Source: M269 sp964640795 (GTDB lineage Bacteria; Pseudomonadota; Gammaproteobacteria; Enterobacterales; Alteromonadaceae). From it: a stretch of 64,000 bases of DNA. Made by a program: the position numbers and the translations under genes. Under the pieces are notes generated by a model that ran no database searches, was not told where the DNA came from, and was given only the letters and a program-made list of their open reading frames with translations. Below are positions 27,021-36,721 of this stretch, piece by piece; the stretch's first letter is position 1; every line of letters starts with the position of its first letter. Location of the stretch: the NCBI GenBank assembly GCA_964640795.1, contig CAZXIN010000026.1, positions 8,641 to 72,640 on the forward strand. Direction: 5' to 3'.

Positions 27021-30000
27021 CTGAACCCACCGATAAGAAATCCTTCTTGCTAAGACCAGCGGTAACACTCCCAACAACCAATATATACTCCCTCCGCCAG
27101 AACTATTGTCTTGTGTCGGTGGAGCAGCGGGAGCTGGCGTTGGTACAGGAGATGGTGTTGGCGCAGGCGGTGTTTGTGTAGCAGCACTTGAAACAGTTAC
27201 ATTGGCTAACGCCGTGGATAAAGCTATACCATCAGACACTTCAAGTTCAAAAGCCAAATCCGTATCCTCTGTTACAGGTGCAGGTACAAAATTGAAGCTT
27301 GGAGAATCTTCACCTGAAAAGCTCTCAACATTAGGACCGGTAACCTGCCGCCAACTGTAACTTATTGCTGCGTCGGGGTTATTCCTATTGAATACAGTCG
27401 CAACGAAACTTCCTGACTCGTTATCATCAAGTGTTATAAAGGTGTTATCCAGTCGAATAAGAGGGAGTGAATCACAAATAACACGGCTATCATTACCTGC
27501 GATAACCTCAGAAAAAACAGTACTAGTGATATTATTAAAAATGACATTATCAATTCGCCACCCTTCCCCTCCGGTGTCTTGATCAGTCAATACTCTTAAG
27601 CGTAACCTAACTTGCTGTCCATTTAATGCATCACCAAAACTCAACGTTTCAACGTGTCCTGTCTCTCCAATAGGTAAACCACTTGCAGCATTTATCCCGG
27701 TGAATGCCAATCGCCCACTTAGTACGGTCGATAGACTAGTATCAATATCTGGGTAGCCAACATCAAATACTCCACCGGCTTCAGTTACATCAACCCAATC
27801 CCCATCTTCGATACTGATCTCTATGACACCGCCATCTCGTCCTTGTTCAAAATCATAGAAGTGCCAGAAGCTCATACTAAAATCATCACCGTCTCCAACA
27901 GTAAATACGCGAGTTTCATATCGCACATCGGAGGAGAAGCTATTGTTATTGATGACCTGTGACTGCAAGCCAAGATCTATTGACGGATTTCTTGTCTGGA
28001 AAAAGGGTGTCTCTAAGCGATCAAGCCGACGCGTATTCACCGCACTATTTCCGCCAACAGAGATATCTTCAACCCAGTCGTTAAAGACAGATAAAGTCTC
28101 CATATTATCGACAGTCGTTTGTTGTTGTATTTCACGTTCAACAAAATCAAAATTAACAGGATTAGAAGCAGTCAGCGGACTAGGTATGCTAATGTCACTA
28201 TTTGCATCATCAGATGAAAACATCAACTGTAAGTTAATTGTTTCTCCGATAGATGCCTCATTAAGTGTCGCTAAAATGGGGCCAAATTGACTTGTCGAAA
28301 AAGCAGCTAATTCCCCTAAATCAACCTGACCATTATTTTCAAAGCTCATCATATTTTGATTTGGCAATGGCTGACCAGAAACATCAACAAGTATGAGTTG
28401 AGCTGTTATGCCACTCAAGGTTTCATCACCACTATTAGAGATACTAAAACTAACAACCCCGATCTCACCCACATCCAAAATGCCGTCATTGGAACAAAAG
28501 CCAAGCGTCTCACTATTAAAGTCAGGGGTGAGCATTAAATTGCTCGCATTAAAGCTTACCGGTGCTCGACTGAAAGACTGAATAGCACCAACGAGATCTT
28601 CACTGTCTCGAGGAGGCGAAACCGCACCAAAGCCTAGGCCTCGACGCGCAAAGGCATTCAATGCTAATACAAAATCATTTTGATCAGACACTGATATAGC
28701 TGCTAGTAGGGCGTCTCGAGCTTCTGTATACAAAGGGTTAATAGGTGTTAATTTTAAACCAGCAATAACATACCCTGACATGCGGTCTTGCGCTTCTTGA
28801 AAACCATGAGTATTGATTAAGCCAACATAGATGTCCCATAAACTCACTGCCCACAGTTCGCCAGGAGGGTGCGGCGAGTCTTCACTCGCATTAGTAGGAG
28901 GAAACCCTGGAGGCTCAGCACCATTTTGAATATGTGTAAATGTCAGTGGATTCACTTCCATATCTGTTGAATAGGGACCACGACGAATACCCGTAAAAAA
29001 ATCTACAACAAATGTTCCAACTCCATAGTTAATTTGAAACTGATCGTTCCCTGCTATTTGCGCGTCTTCTTCAAGGGCGGTGAATAGGAGTGCATGAAAG
29101 TCTGACCACCCTTCACCCAATGCACGACTCTGTAACGTTGTTAATCCCGAGCCGTTACCTATCAATCTGTTTTGAATAAAATGTCCAAACTCATGGGCAA
29201 TAATGCCGTTATCAAAAGTCGAATCTTTTAATACAAAATTATCAAATACTTGAGCAGTTAAATCTTGCCCGTCATCAATTACATCATAGATGAGTGGACC
29301 ATCAGTAAATGCAAGGCTTCTTGCCGGGATTGTAATCGTATCGTCCTCTCCACCCAACCTTGGCGGTAATCCGTTATCCTCTCGATTATTTACAATGACT
29401 ATCCCTATAGCTCCTGCGCTTTGAGCATTAAGGACTTTAACGGTAAAGTTACACTCCCCCCTATCGACTATCGCTATATTATCGGCAATATCTTGTGCAT
29501 TAGTTGGCGCCTCGCAACCATCAAATTCTGTCCCAGTACCTTCCGGACCGGTACTCTCATCAAGCATACGAATAACACGCCCCGTAATATTGTATTCTAC
29601 CGGACCGAAAGCGGCTCCTTCAGTTCTGAGCGATCCAATATTAGGTGTTGTTACATTGACACCAAAGTCGATACCTTCTAAGGCATCTTTACTGTTAAAC
29701 AAGAATTGCTGCATACGGCCACTAGCACCGTCGGCAGGCGTCAACATATTAGCATTATTCAACCCATCAAAATCTTGTGCTTCAGCGTTAATCGCATCAT
29801 TCCCTAACCCACCACGACCGAAGTTATTGTCCTGTCCGTTACCAGATATTTCATCGAAGCCAAAATCATAGTAGTAGTCATGAAGAAAATTATTCACTAC
29901 AAACAAATTAACCACGGCTGCATTAATATTGTTTACTGATTGCGAATCTTCATTGCCGCTCAATTGATAATCAAACACGCCATCTGAGGTCGTTAGTGTC

Positions 30001-31148
30001 CTAATGTCTCCATTGCCAAAGCCATCCGGTTCAACAAGATCAGCATAAGCAAAGACATTATTACCTTCTGTCGATGTCGCCCCTACTGGGAGCCAAGGTT
30101 CTTGACGGCTAAACTCCACAAAACTCGATAAGGTAACCAAAGGTGCAGGCAAAATAACAGTAGGATCCTGTCCTCTGACAGGGGTTGGTATGACATCTCC
30201 ATGAGGGCTTTCTAAAGGGTAGCCCGTACTATTTAAATAAGCGCGGTAAGTAAAAGGGGCTTCCTGCTGAATCATGTTGTTTTTGAACAGTACTTTTCCA
30301 TTTTCAGCATCAACGACATAGCCGTAATAAGACGAATCTGTTGAACTTTTATCAGCCATACCCACTTCAATATAATAAGCTGGGCGCATTTCACTTGAGC
30401 TATCAAAGAATACTTTCTTTGCTCGCGCTGTTGTAACAATAAGATCACTATTAAGAATTTGGACGTCAAACCACTCGTATTGTTCTTTCGACTCTCCTAA
30501 ATCTAATAGTATTGAATCCGCTGTTTGACTCAACTCGCGAACAGCTCGTTGTATCGCTAACTCAGGAGCTCCGAAATGTTGCAAAAGATCAAAGTCCGAT
30601 TCATTTATCTGTGAGCGCGAAAAATACCCCGATGTAGCGACAAGGTTATACTCTCTGTCCATAGCGACATTCATTTCTCGCTTAAAGACTTCTATACCGT
30701 TTATTTCTTGCCTATATTTGGCAACTAAAGCACCTTTGCCGATATCATGCATGTAAACCATGTTCGCGTTATTCATACTGCCTTTGTCAATATTTATATC
30801 GCTTGTCGATGACATGTAATAATTCGCAGCATATTCAGCCTTCATTTCTGGGCGAATATCCGACATATCTGGTTTTTGAATTGCTCCACTAGCCCAAACA
30901 AAGGTTGCTTTACCAAGCTCTTCATCATAGTGGTTTGCCAGACCTATTTTACTGGGTTGTTCAGCTAGATGTTTTTGGGTAAATGCATCAAAACTCGGAG
31001 ATACGCCTGTATTAATTACAATGGGGGAAGTGTGATGTTCTATGTCCACATTCGCACTCCCATATGCAAAGACGGTCACACCGAAAGGTATAGATATAAC
31101 AGCAAATCTAAGATAGTCACTTAAACTTTTTTTCGGTAGTGAGAACAT
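27006..31148 (-). CDS. Secreted M36 (fungalysin-type) metalloprotease with GlyGly-CTERM, copy A
   Basis: The protein has 1380 residues. Order: signal peptide, FTP-like propeptide, M36 catalytic domain with HEFGHFIQNRL (His652) and the Glu ligand in GEGWSDFHALLF, and a protease-associated (PA) domain before the zinc site (DIADNIAIVDRGECNFTVKV). A jelly-roll-like domain (DGGVIEISIEDGDWVDVTEAG) and a PKD/REJ-like domain (SYSWRQVTGPNVES) follow. The protein ends in a proline-rich linker and a Gly-rich stretch with a hydrophobic helix and ARR, which fits the GlyGly-CTERM signal processed by rhombosortase. ATG 31148 is chosen because AGAGGTG precedes it and a promoter motif lies upstream; the ATG at 31265 lies before that promoter. 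It is paralogous to the next gene upstream. Confidence 0.9.
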   Translation of the reverse strand: MFSLPKKSLSDYLRFAVISIPFGVTVFAYGSANVDIEHHTSPIVINTGVSPSFDAFTQKHLAEQPSKIGLANHYDEELGKATFVWASGAIQKPDMSDIRPEMKAEYAANYYMSSTSDINIDKGSMNNANMVYMHDIGKGALVAKYRQEINGIEVFKREMNVAMDREYNLVATSGYFSRSQINESDFDLLQHFGAPELAIQRAVRELSQTADSILLDLGESKEQYEWFDVQILNSDLIVTTARAKKVFFDSSSEMRPAYYIEVGMADKSSTDSSYYGYVVDAENGKVLFKNNMIQQEAPFTYRAYLNSTGYPLESPHGDVIPTPVRGQDPTVILPAPLVTLSSFVEFSRQEPWLPVGATSTEGNNVFAYADLVEPDGFGNGDIRTLTTSDGVFDYQLSGNEDSQSVNNINAAVVNLFVVNNFLHDYYYDFGFDEISGNGQDNNFGRGGLGNDAINAEAQDFDGLNNANMLTPADGASGRMQQFLFNSKDALEGIDFGVNVTTPNIGSLRTEGAAFGPVEYNITGRVIRMLDESTGPEGTGTEFDGCEAPTNAQDIADNIAIVDRGECNFTVKVLNAQSAGAIGIVIVNNREDNGLPPRLGGEDDTITIPARSLAFTDGPLIYDVIDDGQDLTAQVFDNFVLKDSTFDNGIIAHEFGHFIQNRLIGNGSGLTTLQSRALGEGWSDFHALLFTALEEDAQIAGNDQFQINYGVGTFVVDFFTGIRRGPYSTDMEVNPLTFTHIQNGAEPPGFPPTNASEDSPHPPGELWAVSLWDIYVGLINTHGFQEAQDRMSGYVIAGLKLTPINPLYTEARDALLAAISVSDQNDFVLALNAFARRGLGFGAVSPPRDSEDLVGAIQSFSRAPVSFNASNLMLTPDFNSETLGFCSNDGILDVGEIGVVSFSISNSGDETLSGITAQLILVDVSGQPLPNQNMMSFENNGQVDLGELAAFSTSQFGPILATLNEASIGETINLQLMFSSDDANSDISIPSPLTASNPVNFDFVEREIQQQTTVDNMETLSVFNDWVEDISVGGNSAVNTRRLDRLETPFFQTRNPSIDLGLQSQVINNNSFSSDVRYETRVFTVGDGDDFSMSFWHFYDFEQGRDGGVIEISIEDGDWVDVTEAGGVFDVGYPDIDTSLSTVLSGRLAFTGINAASGLPIGETGHVETLSFGDALNGQQVRLRLRVLTDQDTGGEGWRIDNVIFNNITSTVFSEVIAGNDSRVICDSLPLIRLDNTFITLDDNESGSFVATVFNRNNPDAAISYSWRQVTGPNVESFSGEDSPSFNFVPAPVTEDTDLAFELEVSDGIALSTALANVTVSSAATQTPPAPTPSPVPTPAPAAPPTQDNSSGGGSIYWLLGVLPLVLARRISYRWVQKEAK

Positions 31149-31197
31149 AAACACCTCTTGAGTTGCATGACAACACGCTCTAGTAACGTTACCAATA

Positions 31198-31230
31198 ATA
31201 AGAGTCAAACATAACAACCTAAAGTTCAAC
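31198..31230 (-). promoter_or_regulatory. Candidate ECF-sigma promoter of M36 protease copy A
   Basis: On the minus strand TTGAAC (31229-31224) is followed after exactly 19 bases by CTCTTA (31204-31199). This is the same pair and spacing as at the ECF operon and the collagen-like lipoprotein. It would give a leader of about 43 bases to ATG 31148. M36 copy B has no TTGAAC box upstream. Confidence 0.6.
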
Positions 31231-31277
31231 CTTCGGTCACATTTATATGACATTTTTAATAACAATAAGACAGATAC

Positions 31278-31304
31278 AAAAAAGCCGCTTTACAGCGGCT
31301 TTTT
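31278..31304 (-). terminator. Intrinsic terminator of M36 protease copy B
   Basis: A 7-bp stem AGCCGCT/AGCGGCT is flanked by A-tract and T-tract, 22 bases beyond the stop of copy B. It separates transcription of the two tandem protease genes, so they are not a simple operon. Confidence 0.88.
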
Positions 31305-31325
31305 ACAATATTGATTGATTACAGA

Positions 31326-34300
31326 TTACTTACGGCGTCTACGAATAAACGTCAGAGGCAACAAGAGTAACGACAACCAACCTGCGGAACCACTACCTGT
31401 ATCATTAACGTTAGGCTCTGCCGGAGGCGGATCTGCTGGAATGACTGTATTGATAATAGTCGCTCGAGCCGTAACTGTAGCCGAGTTATTATCTCCAGTA
31501 ACAGTCAATTCAAATGCAACATCTGTATCTTCTGACACAATAGGAGGAATAAAGGATATAGAATCCGTATCTGCTCCCGTTAAGCTAAGTACATCAGGGC
31601 CTTCAACTTGCTCCCAAGAGAACGTAATACCATCAAGAAGCGAATCATCAACTCCCATCAGAGTTGCAGTGAATTCTCCAGTTCCACGTTCTAATACATC
31701 CAGTTCAGTATTATCAAGGATAATATTCAACGGTGTAATATCACAGACGACACTCGCATCATCACCGGCAATAATATCAGAGAATACCTGAGAGGAAATA
31801 TTGTTAAAGGTAACGTTATCTACAAACCATCCAAATGATCCTACTGCGGCATCAGTAATCATTCTGAACCTAAATCTAACGTCAGAACCATTTAACGTAT
31901 CCCCAAAATTAATACTCTCTGTGTTTCCTGTTTCACCGACTGGAAACCCAGGAGCTGCATTTTGTCCAGTGAATGCAGGCCTTCCTTGAAGCACATCGGA
32001 TATAGTCGTGTCAGCATCTGGATAACCAACCTCAAATACACCACCAGCTTCAGTAACATCAGTCCAATCACCACCATCAATGCTAACTTCGACAACACCA
32101 CCATCAAAACCAAGCTCAATGCCATAAAAATGCCAAAAATCGACACTAAACTCACCGTCTTCCGCAACGGTGAACGATCGTGTTTCAAAACTGACATCTG
32201 ATTCAAATGTATTGTTATTGAATAACTGAGTTTGAGTCCCTAAATCAACATCAGGGTTACGTGCTTGGAAGAAAGCCGTATTGTTTGAATCCGTCGTTTG
32301 AGTCTCTTCAGCTCTTTCACCACCAACAAGAATGTTCTGCTGCCAATCTTCAAATAATGTGATTGACTCCATATTATCAGACGCTTCTACTCCATCTAGT
32401 TCTGCCAAAGAAAAATCTATATTCACAAACACAGAAAGATTCAAATCTGGAGATTCAACAATATCATCTCCCTCAACAGCCTCGTTGAAGACAACTCTCA
32501 AATTCAAAGCTTCAGCAGCTTGTGCTTGGTTCAGTGTAACTTCAATAGGACCAACATTAGCCTGTGTGAAAGGTTCCAACGCAGGTAGCTCAACAACACC
32601 ATCATTTTCAAAGGTAACTACGCTCTGATCAGCTAGCGGCTCACCATCCGCACCGACAACAATGAGTTGTGCAGTTAAGCCTGATAACGATTCACTTCCA
32701 TTATTAGTCATGTTGAAATTAACAGCGCCCGTTTCACCAACATCTAATATACCATCACTGGTACAGAACCCTCCCGCATCACCAACGAAGTCAGCTTGTA
32801 ACGATAAACTATTGGTTGCAAATGATGCTAACTCAGTCTCAAAAGACTCTACAGCGCCAATTAGATCCGTACTAAAACGTGGAGGAGATACGGCACCAAA
32901 CCCAAGGCCTCTGGCAGCAAAAGCTTGTACTGCCAAATCAAAATCTTCTTGAGATTCACCAAGTACAGCAACTAAAAATGCATCTCTAGCTTCAGTATAA
33001 AGTGGGTTGATCGGTGTTAATTTCAGTCCGGCAATCACGTAACCAGACATCCTGTCTTGAGCCTCTTCAAAGCCATGAGTATTAATTAATCCAACATAGA
33101 TATCCCACAAGCTCACTGCCCAAAGTTCACCTGGCGCATGAGGTGAACCAACATTAGTTGGTGGTAACCCCGGAGGAACCGAGCCACTTTGAATATTGGT
33201 AAACGTTAGTGGATTAATAGCTCTATCTGTTGAATACGCAGCTCTCCGGATACCAGTAAAAAAGTCCTCAACGAAAGTGCCTGAAGCATAGTTAGTTTGA
33301 AATTGTTCATTGCCGGGTATTTGTGCATCACTTTCCAATGCAATGAATAACAAGCCATGAAAGTCTGCCCATCCTTCGCCCATTGCCCGTCCCTGAAAAT
33401 TTCCTAATCCAGAAGCATTACCTACTAATCTATTCTGAATATAATGACCAAATTCATGAGCAATAATACCGTTATCGAATGTCGAATCTTTAAGTAAAAA
33501 GTTTTCAAATATTCTAGTAGTGGCTACATCACCGCCATCTATAACATCATAAATCAAGCCACCATTTTGAAAATTTAACCCCCTAGTTGGGATTGTCACA
33601 GCCGCATCGGTACCACCAACAGGAGCCGGTGTACCATCATCTATGTTATTAACTATAATTGCACCCACAGCACCAGCGGCTTGAGCATTTAACGCCTTTT
33701 GAGTAAAAGGACACTGGCCTCGATCTATGATAGCGATATTGCCTGCTAAAGCATCGGCATTTACTGCAACTTCACAACCATCATTAACAGTGCCATCACC
33801 GCCCTCATCTATAATACGAACAACATCAGCAGTGACATCATACTGTGTAGCGCCAAAGCTTGCAGTTGCACTTGGCAATGTGCCGATATCAGGAGCAGTA
33901 ACGATAACACCAAAATCAACACCGTCTAAAGCGTCTTTACTATTCCACAAAAATTGCTGCATACGCGGATTAGCGCCATCAGCTGGTGTAGCCATATTAG
34001 CGTTATTTAAACCAGAAAAGTCTTGCGCTTCTACAAATAATTGATCTCCATCAACTCCACCTCGACCAAAATTATCTTGCTGAGCATTACCAGATGCTTC
34101 ATCAAAACCAAAATCATAGTAATAGTCATGAAGGAAGTTATTCATGACAAATAAGTTCACTATTGCGGCATTAATATTATTAGGCGTTGTAGTTACTTCA
34201 TCATTAGTCAGTTGATAATCAAAGACACCGTCAGACGTCATTGGAACACTTATATCGCCATCCGAAAACCCTTGTGGTGGAACCACATCAGCATAAGCAA

Positions 34301-35390
34301 ATGCGTTATTTCCATCAGTAGTTGTTGCTGTAGCTGAAAGCCAAGGGTCTTGCATAGAGAATTCAGCAAAAGATGAAATCGTAACCAATGGTGCGGGTAG
34401 TATCTCGGAAGGATCTTGCCCTTGGATAGATGTAGGTACTACGTCGCCATGTGGGCTTTCTAATGGGTACCCATTGTCATTAAGGTAAGCTCTATATGTA
34501 ATTGGGCTTTCTTGCTGAACCATGTTGTTCTTAAATAGCACTTTGCCATTCAAAGCGTCAATTACATAACCATAATATTGATTGTCGACTGAGCCTGCTT
34601 CAGCCATACCAATTTCAACATAATATGCCGCTCTCAACCCACTTTTATCATCAAAAAGCACTTCCTTAGCTCGAAGTGCATCAAAAGCTACTTTACGATT
34701 CGAATCTGAACCTTCGAACCACTCGTATTCCCCTTTAATTTCTTTACTGGATAAAGAAACACTAGAATTACCTTGTGTTAAATTACTAACCGCTTTTTGA
34801 ATTGCAAATTCAGGATTCCCGAACCCACCTAACAAGCCAAAATCAGAATCACTAATACGAGACTGTGAAAAATACCCTGATGTAGCGATAAGGTTGTATT
34901 CCCTATCCATCGCCACGTTAAATTCACGATTAAAAACTTCAATACCAAAGGCGCGTTCTTTATATTTCGCTATCATTGCACCACGTTTAATGTCATGCAT
35001 GTAAGCCATTTCTGCTTTAACAGCGCTACCTTTATCTGCGCTCAAACCTGTAACCATACTCATGTAATGATTAGCGGCGAATGCAGCTTGATCTTCTTTA
35101 GCGATATTGGCCATATTAGGCTTGCTGAGATCTTCTGTAGCCCATAAAACGGTGGCTTTACCTAAATCTTTATCAAAGTAGCTTTTCATTCCTGACAAGG
35201 TTTGTTTACTTGCCATACTTTGCTGAGCAGCAGCATCATAACTATTTAAACCACTCTGACTAAGGCTAACAACAGCATTAGCATTATTTAGTGAAGTACC
35301 ATTACCGTTAAAAGGGGAAGCATTGACGGCGGATGTGGCGAGTACAAAGCCCACAGCAGCCGATATTAAAGTGGGACGAAAATGATTCAT
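31326..35390 (-). CDS. Secreted M36 (fungalysin-type) metalloprotease with GlyGly-CTERM, copy B
   Basis: The protein has 1354 residues. The start is set by AAGGA seven bases before ATG 35390 and a clean signal peptide (cleavage near VNA-SP). Domain order matches copy A: FTP-like propeptide (SYFDKDLGKATVLWA), M36 catalytic domain with HEFGHYIQNRL (His645) and GEGWADFHGLLF, PA domain (NIAIIDRGQCPFTQKALNAQ), beta-sandwich domains and a PKD/REJ-like domain. It ends in GSGSAGWLSLLLLPLTFIRR, a textbook GlyGly-CTERM signal with a basic tail. It is probably exported by type II secretion and anchored or released after rhombosortase cleavage. The rhombosortase gene is not in the window. Confidence 0.92.
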   Translation of the reverse strand: MNHFRPTLISAAVGFVLATSAVNASPFNGNGTSLNNANAVVSLSQSGLNSYDAAAQQSMASKQTLSGMKSYFDKDLGKATVLWATEDLSKPNMANIAKEDQAAFAANHYMSMVTGLSADKGSAVKAEMAYMHDIKRGAMIAKYKERAFGIEVFNREFNVAMDREYNLIATSGYFSQSRISDSDFGLLGGFGNPEFAIQKAVSNLTQGNSSVSLSSKEIKGEYEWFEGSDSNRKVAFDALRAKEVLFDDKSGLRAAYYVEIGMAEAGSVDNQYYGYVIDALNGKVLFKNNMVQQESPITYRAYLNDNGYPLESPHGDVVPTSIQGQDPSEILPAPLVTISSFAEFSMQDPWLSATATTTDGNNAFAYADVVPPQGFSDGDISVPMTSDGVFDYQLTNDEVTTTPNNINAAIVNLFVMNNFLHDYYYDFGFDEASGNAQQDNFGRGGVDGDQLFVEAQDFSGLNNANMATPADGANPRMQQFLWNSKDALDGVDFGVIVTAPDIGTLPSATASFGATQYDVTADVVRIIDEGGDGTVNDGCEVAVNADALAGNIAIIDRGQCPFTQKALNAQAAGAVGAIIVNNIDDGTPAPVGGTDAAVTIPTRGLNFQNGGLIYDVIDGGDVATTRIFENFLLKDSTFDNGIIAHEFGHYIQNRLVGNASGLGNFQGRAMGEGWADFHGLLFIALESDAQIPGNEQFQTNYASGTFVEDFFTGIRRAAYSTDRAINPLTFTNIQSGSVPPGLPPTNVGSPHAPGELWAVSLWDIYVGLINTHGFEEAQDRMSGYVIAGLKLTPINPLYTEARDAFLVAVLGESQEDFDLAVQAFAARGLGFGAVSPPRFSTDLIGAVESFETELASFATNSLSLQADFVGDAGGFCTSDGILDVGETGAVNFNMTNNGSESLSGLTAQLIVVGADGEPLADQSVVTFENDGVVELPALEPFTQANVGPIEVTLNQAQAAEALNLRVVFNEAVEGDDIVESPDLNLSVFVNIDFSLAELDGVEASDNMESITLFEDWQQNILVGGERAEETQTTDSNNTAFFQARNPDVDLGTQTQLFNNNTFESDVSFETRSFTVAEDGEFSVDFWHFYGIELGFDGGVVEVSIDGGDWTDVTEAGGVFEVGYPDADTTISDVLQGRPAFTGQNAAPGFPVGETGNTESINFGDTLNGSDVRFRFRMITDAAVGSFGWFVDNVTFNNISSQVFSDIIAGDDASVVCDITPLNIILDNTELDVLERGTGEFTATLMGVDDSLLDGITFSWEQVEGPDVLSLTGADTDSISFIPPIVSEDTDVAFELTVTGDNNSATVTARATIINTVIPADPPPAEPNVNDTGSGSAGWLSLLLLPLTFIRRRRK

Positions 35391-35659
35391 TTAGATTTCC
35401 TTGAACTTGTTTACTGAATAAGTTAGCTAACAAAGCTACCTGAAAGTATTTATAATTATTTGGTATTAGACATAAGTCATCATTAATACAACATCATTGC
35501 CAACCATATTGCAACACTAGCGAAGCACTTTTTTCAATATGTTATATATAGCGTGGAAACTATATAAGCCACTCTATCACTTTCATTGAAGCTGGTTAAT
35601 ATAACAACCCACCTATCAAAGTTAGTATTTCTTATCCTTATTAAGGTTAAAATTGAATA

Positions 35660-36481
35660 TTAAGCAGTTACGTTTTGAAGAATTCCTTTAATAAAATTAG
35701 CCGTTTTAGTTGGATGCTCGAGAGGAAACAAATGCCCAACATTTCGAAACATATGGTGCTCAAATTTATTGTAGGTCAAAAACTTAGACACCAAACTTGG
35801 CCGATAGACATTCGAGTGTTCAGCGGAAATGAGCGCAGCCGGCATGCATAACTTTCCTTTATACTTGGATAAATCATGAGGAATGTTTCTAAACAAAGCC
35901 GTTTCAACCTCAGCCTTAAATGATAACTGCAACTGATTGCCTGTATTCACAATAGCAGCATTAATATAGTCCTGAATAACAGTGTCAGGAATGTCACTAA
36001 AAAGTGCTCTTGAAGAAAAATACTGAATAAGGTCTGATTCAACTGACCATGATGTTGTTCTTAATTTCGACTTACCTGATGGCGTAAGCTTGTCTATCAG
36101 TGGCGTTGATTTAGCTAGCTGAAAAAGCCTAGCTGCCACGCCAGTTATAATTGGTGGGTCAAGCAGTAATAAGGTTGAAAAGAGTCCAGGTTTTCTACAT
36201 GCCGCTTTATAAGCGACAACGCCGCCAAAAGAATGCCCGATTGAGATAACAGGTTTAGACGCTTTCGTTGAGATAAAATCGAGAAGTTCATCGACTTGGT
36301 TATCCCAGTTTTTGTTTACTGGGTATTTTTCATTATGGCCAAACTTACTCAACGCTATAACTTGAAACTCATCTGACAACGCATCAAATAATTGTCTATA
36401 ACTTGCAGCAGGGAAACTATTAGCGTGAGAAAAGTGAATGATAGGCTTATCGCTTTTCTCTTGTATTGATTCGTAAATCAA
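35660..36481 (-). CDS. Alpha/beta hydrolase
   Basis: The protein has 273 residues without a signal peptide, so it is cytoplasmic. The nucleophile elbow is GHSFGGVVAYKAA, the oxyanion region HFSHANSFPAASY, and the catalytic His lies in NVGHLFPLEHP. The family covers esterases, lipases and haloalkane or epoxide hydrolases; the substrate is not known. It stands alone, divergent from the glycerol-3-phosphate dehydrogenase-like gene across 240 bases. Confidence 0.82.
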   Translation of the reverse strand: MIYESIQEKSDKPIIHFSHANSFPAASYRQLFDALSDEFQVIALSKFGHNEKYPVNKNWDNQVDELLDFISTKASKPVISIGHSFGGVVAYKAACRKPGLFSTLLLLDPPIITGVAARLFQLAKSTPLIDKLTPSGKSKLRTTSWSVESDLIQYFSSRALFSDIPDTVIQDYINAAIVNTGNQLQLSFKAEVETALFRNIPHDLSKYKGKLCMPAALISAEHSNVYRPSLVSKFLTYNKFEHHMFRNVGHLFPLEHPTKTANFIKGILQNVTA

Positions 36482-36721
36482 GAAATCCTCAACACATATA
36501 CATTAACAAAAGAAGGTATTTTACAAACTAGCAAAACCTCACTAAAAGTGGAACCGTCAATTAGACTATTAAAAGTCCCTGTGAGTAACGAATTGAAGAA
36601 TCATTAAATAGTATTTATTATACATTTATGTTGATCCCTGTTTAGCGTTTTATTAAAGTATGCACATGAATGATAAAGTCTCCTCACGTTGACACACACT
36701 ATTAATAGTTGACTGCACCTT

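Noticed and set aside
31315..34044. Long open frames on the plus strand opposite the M36 protease genes
   Set aside because: They lie fully inside well-supported protease genes, have Ser/Thr/Pro-rich low-complexity translations typical of antisense frames, and have no ribosome binding sites.
35391..35659. ECF promoter motif upstream of M36 copy B
   Set aside because: No GAAC on the minus strand in this gap; the only similar text is the reverse orientation near the ribosome binding site.
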